From positions 1 to 53,330 of the forward strand of contig JAQUEZ010000022.1 in NCBI GenBank assembly GCA_028684915.1: DNA of 53,330 nucleotides, given 5' to 3'. The notes beneath the pieces were generated by a model. The model searched no databases. It was not told the origin of the DNA and saw only the letters and a program-made list of their open reading frames with translations. The position numbers and the translations under genes were made by a program. Within the stretch, counting starts at the first letter, position 1. Each line of letters starts with the position of its first letter. This document shows positions 16,361 to 24,735 of the stretch, one piece after another. Origin of the DNA: Desulfobulbus sp. (GTDB taxonomy: Bacteria; Desulfobacterota; Desulfobulbia; Desulfobulbales; Desulfobulbaceae).

Positions 16361-17430
16361 CGCTTCACCAGGCGTAAGATATCGTTATAAAATACAAAAA
16401 CCATCAGGGTACCGAGAATGGCAATACCAATTTTCTGGCTGATCTCCATGCTCCGTTCACTTAAACCGCGCCGACGGATTGCCTCCAGGGAAAGAAAAAC
16501 CAGGTGGCCGCCATCGAGAACGGGAATAGGCAAGAGGTTAAGGATGCCGAGGTTGACACTTAACAGGCCCATGAAATAGAGCAGATTCATCCAGCCCGCT
16601 TCCATCTGTTGCCCGGCCAACTCGGCAATACGGATCGGTCCCCCCAGTTCACTGGCAGGAATAACCCGCTGGATCATTTTAACGATGCCCATCACTGTCA
16701 GGTAGGCCAGATTCCACGTCTGGACCAGGGCACCCTGGCAGGCCTGACCAATGGAGGCCTCGGCATAGCGAATCTCGTCGCTACGAACAATACCGAGCAT
16801 GTAGCGCTTCCCGACCACCTCGCCAAAGAGGTTTTTCACCTCCTGCATAGTAGGTTGCCCTTGGAACTGAAGATCCTGACCAGCCCGAAGAATATGCAGC
16901 GAGATTACCGAGCCCTGACTCTCTTTCACCGCGTTCGACACCTGTTCCCAGGTGGTCACAGATTGGTCGTTGATGATTTTGATCACGTCTCCGGACTTGA
17001 GCCCGATCTGCTGGGCAACCGAACCGGGATTGATTTCACCGATTTTGGTCGAGTCTACGGCTTCGGGCATACCAGCAAAAACAAACATGCAAAAAAACAG
17101 CACCACTGCAAAGAGTAGGTTGAACAGTGGCCCTCCAAAGACGATGCCGAATCGCTGCCAGATACTCTTATGGGAGAAAGATCGATGCTTGTCTTCGTCT
17201 TTGACTTCGTCGTCGGACTGTTCCCCATACATTTTTACGTACCCGCCCAGGGGCATGGCACTGATCAGGTATTCGGTTTCCCCCCATTGGCGGCCGATCA
17301 GTTTATTGCCAAAGCCCAAGGAAAATTTGAGTACCTTGACGCCAAAAAGCTTGGCAAAGAGAAAATGGCCCAACTCATGGACGAAAATTAAAACACCGAG
17401 AACGAGAATAAAGGAAAAAGCTGATACCAT
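16345..17430 (-). CDS. rseP: RIP zinc metalloprotease RseP (site-2 protease)
   Basis: Intramembrane protease that typically cleaves anti-sigma factors and signal-peptide remnants in the inner membrane. The first membrane helix contains HELGHFLFAK with the zinc ligands and catalytic Glu; the last conserved helix has NLLPIPVLDGGHL with the third ligand. One periplasmic PDZ domain (about residues 115-190, INPGSVAQQIGLKSGDVI) is present instead of the two in Escherichia coli, consistent with 361 residues. The ATG at 17430 with AGGAC upstream is preferred over a TTG at 17478. It lies between dxr and tsaB, a common order in which dxr, cdsA and uppS precede rseP. Confidence 0.95.
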   Translation of the reverse strand: MVSAFSFILVLGVLIFVHELGHFLFAKLFGVKVLKFSLGFGNKLIGRQWGETEYLISAMPLGGYVKMYGEQSDDEVKDEDKHRSFSHKSIWQRFGIVFGGPLFNLLFAVVLFFCMFVFAGMPEAVDSTKIGEINPGSVAQQIGLKSGDVIKIINDQSVTTWEQVSNAVKESQGSVISLHILRAGQDLQFQGQPTMQEVKNLFGEVVGKRYMLGIVRSDEIRYAEASIGQACQGALVQTWNLAYLTVMGIVKMIQRVIPASELGGPIRIAELAGQQMEAGWMNLLYFMGLLSVNLGILNLLPIPVLDGGHLVFLSLEAIRRRGLSERSMEISQKIGIAILGTLMVFVFYNDILRLVKRWLMS

Positions 17431-17594
17431 GGAAGTCCTGAGGAAATTTTTCGTTCTCGCAAAAAACCGCTGGAGCAAGCCTTTCAGCTCACCATGCTTT
17501 CGTGTTGCGGAAGCCAGGCTTTTTGCTGCATTGTTTTAGGCGCTGATCATCGTGCGCCCGGATAAGAGGGATGCCCCGAAAGGGGGGTCCCGGA

Positions 17595-18752
17595 TCAGAG
17601 GGTACGAATCGCCTGGTCGGCGGTCATGCGGGCTGCCTGGTCGGCTGCCAGAATGGCCTCAACATCAAGGTCATTGTCCTGAGGTGTATTGGCCAAACTG
17701 TAGGCCACCACACGGGCAATATCCCAAAAGCCAATTCGCCCTTGCAAAAAGGATTCTACCGCGACCTCATTAGCCGCATTAAGCGCTGCCGGTTGGGTCC
17801 CACCCGCATCCAAGGCGGCAAAAGCCATCTGCAAGGCAGGGAAGCGATCCAAATCGGGTTGTTCAAAACTGAGATCGCTACATTGGGACAAGCTAAGACG
17901 TGGTAAATTCAAGGGCAAGCGTTTTGGGTAGGTCAAGGCGTAAGCAATAGGTATGCGCATGTCCGGGATACCCAACTGAGCCACCACCGAACCGTCCTGG
18001 TATTCCACCAGCGAGTGAACAATGGATTGGGGATGAACCACAACCTCAATGCGTGCAGGCTCAACGCCAAAAAGCCAACGAGCCTCGATAACCTCCAGCC
18101 CCTTATTCATCAGTGTAGCAGAATCAATGGAAATTTTGCGGCCCATAGACCAATTCGGATGGGCCAGGGCCTGGTCAGGAGTGGCCTGCTCTAATGCCTG
18201 AAGACTCCAGGTCCGAAAGGGACCACCGGAGGCAGTTAAAATTAGTTTGGACACGTCTTCATTGCGACCGGCTTCTAAGGCCTGAAAGATAGCACTGTGC
18301 TCGGAGTCAATGGGCAACAGGCGCACCTGACGGCGACGAACTTCCTCCATCACCAGACGACCTGCCATCACCAACGTTTCTTTGTTGGCAAGTCCCACAT
18401 CCTTGCCTGCACGAATAGCGGCTAAGGTGGGTAACAATCCAACAGCTCCGACCACGGCGGTCACAACCATATCCGCATCGCCGAGGGTGGACACTGTACA
18501 GTTCCCCTCGACACCACAGACAATGCGAGACCGGTAGATCGGCGGAAGCAATTGAGCCAGCGGTGCCACGAGCGCAGGATTGCCAATTGATATACATTCA
18601 GGAGAAAATTCAAGCACCTGTTGACTTAACAGTTCGATATTGCTTCCGGCAGAAAGGCCGACAATACGGAACTGGTCGGGAAACTGGCGAACTACAGCCA
18701 GGACATTGGTGCCGATTGAGCCCGTGGACCCAAGGAGTGTAATTCGTTTCAT
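17595..18752 (-). CDS. dxr: 1-deoxy-D-xylulose 5-phosphate reductoisomerase
   Basis: Second enzyme of the MEP pathway, converting DXP to MEP with NADPH. The 385-residue protein has the NADPH loop [11 protein letters not shown] at the N-terminus, [11 protein letters not shown], the metal and substrate motif [20 protein letters not shown] and [17 protein letters not shown], all diagnostic. Its start overlaps the cdsA stop by 4 bp (ATGA), and there is no independent Shine-Dalgarno, so translation should be coupled to cdsA. It is followed by rseP after 164 bp. Confidence 0.97.
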   Translation of the reverse strand: MKRITLLGSTGSIGTNVLAVVRQFPDQFRIVGLSAGSNIELLSQQVLEFSPECISIGNPALVAPLAQLLPPIYRSRIVCGVEGNCTVSTLGDADMVVTAVVGAVGLLPTLAAIRAGKDVGLANKETLVMAGRLVMEEVRRRQVRLLPIDSEHSAIFQALEAGRNEDVSKLILTASGGPFRTWSLQALEQATPDQALAHPNWSMGRKISIDSATLMNKGLEVIEARWLFGVEPARIEVVVHPQSIVHSLVEYQDGSVVAQLGIPDMRIPIAYALTYPKRLPLNLPRLSLSQCSDLSFEQPDLDRFPALQMAFAALDAGGTQPAALNAANEVAVESFLQGRIGFWDIARVVAYSLANTPQDNDLDVEAILAADQAARMTADQAIRTL

Positions 18753-19546
18753 TGAAGGAGCTTGAAATAAAGCAGATAAAAAAACACTGGCCCGGTGAGC
18801 AAAAGGCTGTCGACCCGATCAAGCAGCCCACCGTGACCAAAAAGGACCGTCCCCGAATCCTTGACTCCAACGGATCGTTTTATTAGGGATTCGGCGAGAT
18901 CACCGGAAATGCCGATCACTATCATCAGGCTACTGGCAAGCAGGAGCAGAACGGGATCGGCCGGTTGCGGGAGAAGCCTATTGATGCTTTCGGCAGCAAC
19001 AACACCAGTGAGAATGCCACCGATCCCTCCGGCAACAGTTTTCTTGGGGCTGATCAGAGGAAAAAGTTTACGACGGCCAAAGGTCTTGCCAGCGTAATAC
19101 GCTCCTGTATCGGAACCAGCCACCATGGCTATGAACAAGGCGAGCCAGTATGGCCCCTGGGGTAAAAATCGAATCAAAACCAGGTGCGCCAGACATCCGG
19201 ATATGTAGAGCGCAGCAAACCCACCACAAGTGAGGTAGCGAAACACATCATCGACCTTCCCGTATGCCTGTAAGGAGAGGGTGACAAGAGCCAACAAAGA
19301 GATAAAAAGGCCCACAGGGACTAACTCGATCTGCCCGTTAAAGACGCTCAATACCGGGAAAAGACAAGCGAGGATAGTTCCATACAGACGCAGCCCGGTC
19401 AGGAAACTACAGGCCATACGAAAAAATTCGTGCAGGGCAATACCAGCACCCAACAGACCAACGCACCAAAAAAGAAAGGGCGTCCCCATGAAGAGCAGCA
19501 AAAACCAACAAACTGCCATGAGTACGCCGGGGATCACACGATTCAT
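18749..19546 (-). CDS. cdsA: Phosphatidate cytidylyltransferase
   Basis: Makes CDP-diacylglycerol for phospholipid synthesis in the inner membrane. The 265-residue protein is almost entirely hydrophobic with about seven or eight membrane segments, and has the CDS signature near the C-terminus: [28 protein letters not shown] (about residues 218-245), where the usual PGHGG reads FGHGG. It is translationally coupled to dxr downstream (4-bp overlap) and lies 6 bp after uppS. Confidence 0.94.
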   Translation of the reverse strand: MNRVIPGVLMAVCWFLLLFMGTPFLFWCVGLLGAGIALHEFFRMACSFLTGLRLYGTILACLFPVLSVFNGQIELVPVGLFISLLALVTLSLQAYGKVDDVFRYLTCGGFAALYISGCLAHLVLIRFLPQGPYWLALFIAMVAGSDTGAYYAGKTFGRRKLFPLISPKKTVAGGIGGILTGVVAAESINRLLPQPADPVLLLLASSLMIVIGISGDLAESLIKRSVGVKDSGTVLFGHGGLLDRVDSLLLTGPVFFYLLYFKLLQ

Positions 19547-19552
19547 CGATCT

Positions 19553-20314
19553 CTACGCACCGTTGAGCTGAGCTCCGGTTTTGCCGAAACGGCGTTGTCG
19601 TTGGAAATAATTATTAAGGGCGGCGATAAACTGATCCTTTCGGAAGTCAGGCCATTTAATATCGGTGAAATAGAGCTCGGAATAGGAAGCCTGCCAAAGC
19701 AGAAAGTTGGAGAGCCGATTCTCACCGCCAGTGCGGATCAGGAGATCTGGATCGGGCTGCCCTGCGGTGAAGAGATGTTGATTAATAGTGGCGTCAGTCA
19801 AAGCCGCCGGATCCAAGGTCCCATCCTGACATTTGGAGGCAATCCGCTTGATCGCATCCAGCAATTCGGATCGTCCACCATAGTTGAGCGCAAGGTTTAA
19901 GGTCATTCCGGTGCAGGCCTGCGTTTGATTGATGCTCTCCTGCAAAATTCGGCGCACATCCTCTGGCAGTCCTTGGAAGAGACCAAGGCAATTGAGGCGA
20001 ATTTCGTTGCGCAACATAGAACGCAATTCAGCCTGGAGGTAGGTTTTGAGCAACCCCATAAGGCCACTCACCTCACCTTTCGGCCGCTTCCAGTTTTCGG
20101 TGGAAAAGGCATAGAGGGTAAGGAATTCTATGCCTAGAGAACGGGCAACTTCAACAATTTCACGAACCGTATCGACACCGGCCTTATGCCCGAATAGCCG
20201 CGGTCGATGACGTTCTTCAGCCCAACGCCCGTTGCCATCCATGATAATGGCAACATGACGAGGAATGGTACAGTCGGAACCTTGAATCTCCACAGTGGCA
20301 GGTAGGTATTGCAA
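19553..20314 (-). CDS. uppS: Undecaprenyl diphosphate synthase (cis-prenyltransferase)
   Basis: Extends farnesyl diphosphate with isopentenyl diphosphate to the C55 lipid carrier for peptidoglycan. The 253-residue protein shows HVAIIMDGNGRWA with the catalytic Asp, GHKAG, LTLYAFSTENWKRP and RTGGENRLSNFLLWQ, the complete family signature. The start is uncertain: the TTG at 20314 has no Shine-Dalgarno but lies only 6 bp after the frr stop, so coupling is possible; a GTG seven codons later is an alternative. Its order after frr and before cdsA is widespread in bacteria. Confidence 0.93.
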   Translation of the reverse strand: MQYLPATVEIQGSDCTIPRHVAIIMDGNGRWAEERHRPRLFGHKAGVDTVREIVEVARSLGIEFLTLYAFSTENWKRPKGEVSGLMGLLKTYLQAELRSMLRNEIRLNCLGLFQGLPEDVRRILQESINQTQACTGMTLNLALNYGGRSELLDAIKRIASKCQDGTLDPAALTDATINQHLFTAGQPDPDLLIRTGGENRLSNFLLWQASYSELYFTDIKWPDFRKDQFIAALNNYFQRQRRFGKTGAQLNGA

Positions 20315-20320
20315 GGCCGA

Positions 20321-20878
20321 TCAAACAGCCATGACTTCCTTTTCTTTGCCACTTACAATCTCATCGATTTGAGCAATGAAACTATCAGTGACCTTTTGGG
20401 ATTCATCTTGGAGACGGAACAGATCGTCTTCAGAGATTTCCTTATCTTTCTTCAATTTCTTAAGACTATCGTTGGCATCACGGCGGACATTACGAATGGC
20501 GACCTTGTGTTCCTCACCTAATTTTTTTACCTGTTTGACCAAATCCTTACGACGGTCTTCGGTTAACGGTGGGATGATGAGCCGGACGACATTGCCATCG
20601 CTGTTCGGGGTTAAGCCGAGATCAGAGGCGTGAATAGCCTTTTCAATCGCGGGAAGAACCTGCGGATCCCACGGTTTGATGGAAATCATATTGCTTTCAG
20701 GAATGGTTAAGGCGCTGACCTGATCTAAGGTCATTTGAGAGCCGTAGGCATTAACCTTGATTCCATCAAGCAAGGACAGCGTTGCCCGCCCGGTACGAAT
20801 TTTTACCAGATCACGTTTAAGCGCGTCGATGCTTGAGGCCATCTTATCCTTCAATTGATCGATAACGTCTTTGGTCAT
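20321..20878 (-). CDS. frr: Ribosome recycling factor
   Basis: With EF-G, splits the post-termination ribosome. The 185-residue length and blocks such as LVKIRTGRATLSLLDGIKVNAYG, ALTIPESNMISIKPWD, IPPLTEDRRKDLVKQVKKLGEEHKVAIRNVRRDAND and the charged C-terminal helix are typical of the tRNA-shaped factor. GAGGAG sits before the ATG, directly downstream of a strong hairpin (20898-20935) in the pyrH-frr gap. Confidence 0.97.
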   Translation of the reverse strand: MTKDVIDQLKDKMASSIDALKRDLVKIRTGRATLSLLDGIKVNAYGSQMTLDQVSALTIPESNMISIKPWDPQVLPAIEKAIHASDLGLTPNSDGNVVRLIIPPLTEDRRKDLVKQVKKLGEEHKVAIRNVRRDANDSLKKLKKDKEISEDDLFRLQDESQKVTDSFIAQIDEIVSGKEKEVMAV

Positions 20879-20897
20879 AGTATCTCCTCATACAAAG

Positions 20898-20935
20898 CAC
20901 AACCTCGTCAAGCAAGTGAGCTTGGCGAGGTTGTG
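20898..20935 (-). promoter_or_regulatory. 16-bp-stem hairpin between pyrH and frr
   Basis: Arms 20898-20913 and 20920-20935 pair over 16 positions with a single G-U/A-C mismatch and a 6-nt loop. The structure begins 6 bp after the pyrH stop and ends about 20 nt before the frr start, just upstream of the GAGGAG ribosome site. No U-tract follows, so it is more likely an mRNA stability or processing element, or a translation control, than a terminator. Confidence 0.6.
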
Positions 20936-20941
20936 TTGGAT

Positions 20942-21649
20942 TCAGTTGGTAATCAGGGTTCCTACATCTTCCCCAGTCACGGCTTTGACAATATTTCCGG
21001 GCTTAGTCATATCAAAAACAAAGATCGGCAGATTATTGTCACGCGCAAGGGAAATACCTGCGGCATCCATAATTCGTAGATCATCACGCAGGACAGTGGA
21101 AAAGGTCAGGGTATGGTAGCGTACTGCGTTGGAATCCTTTTCCGGATCACGGTCATACACACCATCAACCCTGGTCGCCTTCATAATAACATCGGCCTTA
21201 ATTTCTAAAGCTCGAAGCACTGCAGCGGTATCAGTGGTAAAGTAAGGATTACCAGTGCCTGCAGCAAAAATCACGACCCTGTTATGTTCCAGATGATCGA
21301 GGGCTTTCAGTCGCTCGTAGGCTTCGCAGACATTGAGCATGGTGATGGCAGACATAACCTTCGTCGGGATATTGAGGTTCTCCAGACCATCCTGTACGGC
21401 CAGTGAATTCATTACCGTACCAAGCATGCCCATGTTGTCGGCGGAGCTCCGGTCCATACCACTGGCAGCCCCGGCGACACCACGAAATATATTCCCTGCA
21501 CCAATAACTAAGGCAAGTTCGATTTTGAGGTTGTGCAGCGCCTGAATTTCTTGGGACAAGTACTTAATAACCTCGGTGCTGATGCCGTAGGGACGATCCC
21601 CCATGAGGGCTTCACCACTGATTTTCAAAAGAACTCGTTTGAATTTCAT
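20942..21649 (-). CDS. pyrH: UMP kinase
   Basis: Phosphorylates UMP to UDP; hexameric, of the amino-acid-kinase fold. The 235-residue form beginning MKFKRVLLKISGEALMG fits the family; an in-frame start 11 codons earlier (21682) is rejected because GAGGAGAG stands at the right distance before 21649. Other motifs: VIGAGNIFRGVAG, MDRSSADNMGMLGTVMN, FAAGTGNPYFTTDTAA, MKATRVDGVYDRDP and GTLITN at the end. It sits in the usual rpsB-tsf-pyrH-frr order. Confidence 0.97.
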   Translation of the reverse strand: MKFKRVLLKISGEALMGDRPYGISTEVIKYLSQEIQALHNLKIELALVIGAGNIFRGVAGAASGMDRSSADNMGMLGTVMNSLAVQDGLENLNIPTKVMSAITMLNVCEAYERLKALDHLEHNRVVIFAAGTGNPYFTTDTAAVLRALEIKADVIMKATRVDGVYDRDPEKDSNAVRYHTLTFSTVLRDDLRIMDAAGISLARDNNLPIFVFDMTKPGNIVKAVTGEDVGTLITN

Positions 21650-21737
21650 TTCGCTACTCTCCTCGTTACTTCTCTTTCCCACATTTCATCCATGGGTAAT
21701 ATGTTGACGACGAACCCTCGGAGATTAGGCAGAGATA

Positions 21738-22328
21738 TTAGCCAATCTGAAAACGGGCAAACTGTTTAACAGAAATATTTTCACCCATTTTGGCGACGAG
21801 CTCGTTAAGCAGATCCTGAACAGAGAGATCGGGATTCTTGACATATTTCTGCTCAAGCAAACAGATTTCAGCAAGATATTTATCCAATTTACCTCCGACC
21901 ATTTTCTCAACGATCTGCGCGGGCTTACCGGAATCGAGGGCTTGCTTTACATAAATTTCCTTCTCACGCTCAACCAATTCCGCCGGTACATCATCACGGT
22001 TGATAGAAACGGGATTGGCCGCTGCAATGTGCATAGCTACGTTTTTAGCAAAAGCCTTGAAATCATCAGTTTTAGCAACAAAATCGGTTTCACAACCAAC
22101 TTCAACCATAACGCCCAGCTTACCACCGGCATGAATATAACACTCGACCACACCTTCTTTGGTCTCGCGGCCGGCACGCTTGGCAGCAACGGCTAGGCCT
22201 TTTTGCCGAAGCAGGTCTACAGCCTTTTCCAAGTCCCCATCCGTCTCGGTAAGAGCTTTTTTGCAGTCCATCATGCCGGCATTGGTTTTATCCCGCAGTT
22301 CCTTTACCATCTGGCTTGTAATTGTCAC
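21738..22328 (-). CDS. tsf: Elongation factor Ts, short form
   Basis: Nucleotide exchange factor for EF-Tu. The N-terminal UBA-like module (1-55, LRDKTNAGMMDCKKAL) and the EF-Tu-contacting TDFVAKTDDF loop are present. At 196 residues it is the short form seen in Thermus and other lineages, lacking one of the two core subdomain repeats of the 283-residue Escherichia coli protein. The start is GTG with a strong AAGGAGA upstream. It is separated from rpsB by a terminator-like hairpin (22388-22424). Confidence 0.96.
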   Translation of the reverse strand: MTITSQMVKELRDKTNAGMMDCKKALTETDGDLEKAVDLLRQKGLAVAAKRAGRETKEGVVECYIHAGGKLGVMVEVGCETDFVAKTDDFKAFAKNVAMHIAAANPVSINRDDVPAELVEREKEIYVKQALDSGKPAQIVEKMVGGKLDKYLAEICLLEQKYVKNPDLSVQDLLNELVAKMGENISVKQFARFQIG

Positions 22329-22387
22329 AGTCTTTCTCCTTAGTCAACGTGCATTAAAGCACATCTCATAATCAACAGTATACGCAA

Positions 22388-22424
22388 AACCGACAAAAAA
22401 GTCTTCTAGACCCTTTTGTCGGTT
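22388..22424 (-). terminator. Terminator-like hairpin in the rpsB-tsf gap
   Basis: Arms 22388-22398 (AACCGACAAAA) and 22414-22424 (TTTTGTCGGTT) pair perfectly over 11 bp, with an inner GTCT/AGAC pairing in the loop. On the transcript the stem ends in a U-rich 3' arm, GGUUUUGC, so it could act as a partial terminator that lowers tsf relative to rpsB, or as a processing site. An attenuator in the same gap is known in Escherichia coli. Confidence 0.55.
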
Positions 22425-22461
22425 GTTTAACAAGGGGATGCGCGAAAAAGAGGAAGCGTAG

Positions 22462-23238
22462 TTATTCCTCTTCCACCTTAGCAGCAAGATCCTCTTTGGC
22501 GCCATTGCTCATCGCGGCCTCGAGTTCGTCTATGTCGGCGGGGGTGTCATCACCTCGACGTGATTTCCCTTCAAGGACGGCTTGAGCCATCATGGAAGAA
22601 ATCAGTTTAATAGCGCGGATAGCATCATCGTTACCAGGAATTACGTAGTCAATTCCGTCGGGGTCACAGTTGGTATCTGTCAATGCAATGACCGGAATAC
22701 CGAGCTTGACCGCCTCGCCAACGCCAATGTCCTCATTTCTCGGATCAACGACAAACAAGACATCCGGAAGCGTGCGCATATTTTTGATACCGCCGATATT
22801 GCGGTCCAGTTTAACACGCTCTTTTTCCATTTTCAGGATCTCTTTTTTGGGGAACCGATTAATGGTCCCATCAGCCTGCATGGTTTCAATTTTTTTAAGA
22901 CGGTCAACGGAATGTTTAATGGTCTGAAAGTTAGTCAGCATGCCACCGAGCCAGCGGTGATTTACAAAATACATTCCACAACGCTCAGCTTCTTCCTTGA
23001 TAATAACCTGTCCCTGGCGTTTGGTGCAGACGAAAAGCACAGAACCACCGTTAGCGACGATTTCGGTCAGGGCTGCATATGCTTTTCTGAAAAGTTTCAT
23101 GGTAATGTCGAGGTTGACAATATAAATCCCATTTCTCGGCCCATAAATATAGGGTTTCATTTTAGGATTCCATCGTCTGGTCTGGTGACCGAAGTGCAGA
23201 CCCGCTTCCAACATCTGACGCATGTTAACTGCTGCCAT
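22462..23238 (-). CDS. rpsB: 30S ribosomal protein S2
   Basis: The 258-residue protein starts [27 protein letters not shown] and contains [46 protein letters not shown] and IPGNDDA, all standard S2 blocks. It ends in a short acidic tail. CAGGAG precedes the ATG. It is the first gene of the rpsB-tsf-pyrH-frr cluster, preceded by a promoter at 23377-23405 and a structured leader. Confidence 0.98.
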   Translation of the reverse strand: MAAVNMRQMLEAGLHFGHQTRRWNPKMKPYIYGPRNGIYIVNLDITMKLFRKAYAALTEIVANGGSVLFVCTKRQGQVIIKEEAERCGMYFVNHRWLGGMLTNFQTIKHSVDRLKKIETMQADGTINRFPKKEILKMEKERVKLDRNIGGIKNMRTLPDVLFVVDPRNEDIGVGEAVKLGIPVIALTDTNCDPDGIDYVIPGNDDAIRAIKLISSMMAQAVLEGKSRRGDDTPADIDELEAAMSNGAKEDLAAKVEEE

Positions 23239-23270
23239 TGTATCTCCTGATTGTTTTTTGGTTAAACCTC

Positions 23271-23326
23271 CATCCTGTCAGCCGATTCCATCAATGATGA
23301 AACACCTGGGCATAATCGTCAGGATG
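23271..23326 (-). promoter_or_regulatory. Structured rpsB leader, candidate S2-binding element
   Basis: In the predicted leader CATCCTG (minus, 23320-23326) pairs with CAGGATG (23271-23277), extended inward by CGATT/AATCG with an asymmetric internal loop. The structure ends just before GGAGG at the foot of the leader. Autoregulatory rpsB leaders that bind S2 are known in proteobacteria; whether this one belongs to them cannot be judged by eye. Confidence 0.4.
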
Positions 23327-23376
23327 TGTGTGATAGGGGACTCAACAAGCAGCCCCCAAAAGTAGGCGAATCCATT

Positions 23377-23405
23377 ATTCTAGCACGATGAGATTAAATT
23401 TACAA
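23377..23405 (-). promoter_or_regulatory. Sigma70 promoter for the rpsB cluster
   Basis: Minus-strand TTGTAA (23400-23405), a 17-bp spacer and TAGAAT (23377-23382, five of six) precede rpsB. Transcription would start near 23370, giving a leader of about 130 nt. This promoter would drive the whole translation/envelope cluster. Confidence 0.6.
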
Positions 23406-23455
23406 GTCTGTCTCAACTCAGATTTGCTGATAATCCGTCCATATTGAGGCGCTAA

Positions 23456-24220
23456 CTATTTTTTGACCAATTTTTTCCTTCCACCGAGAATGAACTCCAA
23501 CCAACGAAACCCGAATTGGAGAAGTGCCTCATCATCGCGGCCAATTCGCCGTCGTTCATCCTTTGCCATTCTAAAATTATTGAGCACATTATGCTGTTCG
23601 AGATAAACACGAAAATCATCGATGTTGTAGCAGGCCATAAAAGCAAGGCGTTGATACGGACCAGCTTTCCCTTCGCCAGCCCAAGGGTTAGTCGCAAAAA
23701 AAGCATCTAACTCAGCCCACATATCGTTGACCAGATTGCACTGGTGGAGATCTTGATCACGTTCCCATTGTTTAACCGTATATGTACGGGATTCAAAATG
23801 CCCCTTGCAGTAGGGATGGTGGGTAAGAAAATAGTGAATACGCAGTGGTTCGCCCAAACCTGTGGACTCAATCCCCCTCTCTAGGGGATAAGTGCGGCAG
23901 GCAGTAGGCCTGTTTACATAGACACTGCAACCCTCCGGACGCAGAAAAGGACAAGAGGAGGCTGCGTCCTCGGTAAGTTTCAGTTTCAACCCTGGAAAGT
24001 ATGGATGGCTTCCTTCACAGAGGTTGGCATATCGTTCAATGACCTTTGAGCTCGTAAGCCCAAGTTGCTTTTTTAGCAATACAATATCATAGGGATACAA
24101 CGGTAAATCAACATTGCGACAACAACTGAGGAAACACGGTACATCGGGATGACAGTGAAATTGAAAAGATTCATGCCCTAACCGTTCTCGATCGTGTGGA
24201 ATTAAATTTTCGTAATCCAT
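23456..24220 (-). CDS. YkgJ-family cysteine cluster protein
   Basis: The 254-residue protein has the cysteine pattern of the YkgJ family (CxxCxxCC-type, predicted zinc- or iron-binding): HPDVPCFLSCCRNVDLPL near 23-40, CPFLRPEGCSVYVNRPTACRTYP near 88-110 and a later H-x3-C (HHPYCKGHF). The function is not established. The first ATG has no Shine-Dalgarno and lies only 11 nt beyond the U-tract of the terminator behind rplQ, so expression may depend on read-through or on an unseen promoter. The family call is good; the start is less certain. Confidence 0.82.
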   Translation of the reverse strand: MDYENLIPHDRERLGHESFQFHCHPDVPCFLSCCRNVDLPLYPYDIVLLKKQLGLTSSKVIERYANLCEGSHPYFPGLKLKLTEDAASSCPFLRPEGCSVYVNRPTACRTYPLERGIESTGLGEPLRIHYFLTHHPYCKGHFESRTYTVKQWERDQDLHQCNLVNDMWAELDAFFATNPWAGEGKAGPYQRLAFMACYNIDDFRVYLEQHNVLNNFRMAKDERRRIGRDDEALLQFGFRWLEFILGGRKKLVKK

Positions 24221-24231
24221 AGGAAAATATT

Positions 24232-24265
24232 AAAAAAAAAGCTGGTATGAATTTCATACCAGCTT
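24232..24265 (-). terminator. Intrinsic terminator ending the rpoA-rplQ transcript
   Basis: A perfect 12-bp stem with a 3-nt loop (arms 24239-24250 and 24254-24265) is followed on the minus strand by nine consecutive T (24240 down to 24232). It lies 29 bp after the rplQ stop and closes the ribosomal supercluster. Confidence 0.92.
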
Positions 24266-24294
24266 AAATAACAAAAATGAGCGAGTTGGACTAA

Positions 24295-24687
24295 TTATTC
24301 TTGCTCAGCCTGTGGCGCTTCAACGGCTTCCTTATAATCAACCAATTCAAGAATAGCCATTGGGGCAGCATCACCTGCCCGGTTACCGGTGCGGATGATA
24401 CGAGTATACCCACCTTGTCGCTCTGCATACTGACCGCTTAACTGGTCAAAGAGTTTTGCAACGGTATCCTTGGAGCGGATGTAGGACAAGGCCTGACGAC
24501 GAGCATGCAGGTCGCCACGTTTGCCCAAAGTTATCATTTGTTCTGCAACACGCCGTGCTTCTTTTGCTTTGGGAACAGTGGTAACAATCCGCTCTTGGTC
24601 GAGCAATGAGGTCACCATATTACGCAGCATTGCATCACGATGCGATGATGTCCGGCCAAGTTTACGACCTGCTTTTCTATGTCTCAT
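24295..24687 (-). CDS. rplQ: 50S ribosomal protein L17
   Basis: Last gene of the supercluster. The 130-residue protein begins [24 protein letters not shown] and contains [11 protein letters not shown] and GGYTRI, as expected for L17, with a short acidic tail. AAGGAC precedes the ATG. It follows rpoA by 48 bp and ends at the strong terminator 24232-24265, the usual end of the alpha operon. Confidence 0.98.
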   Translation of the reverse strand: MRHRKAGRKLGRTSSHRDAMLRNMVTSLLDQERIVTTVPKAKEARRVAEQMITLGKRGDLHARRQALSYIRSKDTVAKLFDQLSGQYAERQGGYTRIIRTGNRAGDAAPMAILELVDYKEAVEAPQAEQE

Positions 24688-24735
24688 GGTCTTGTCCTTT
24701 TGTCTCTAAAAGAGTCCTCTATATAAACTGTAGGT

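Noticed and set aside
17560..17594. GC-rich imperfect hairpin near the end of dxr
   Set aside because: Mismatches in the middle of the stem and no U-tract; not a supported terminator.
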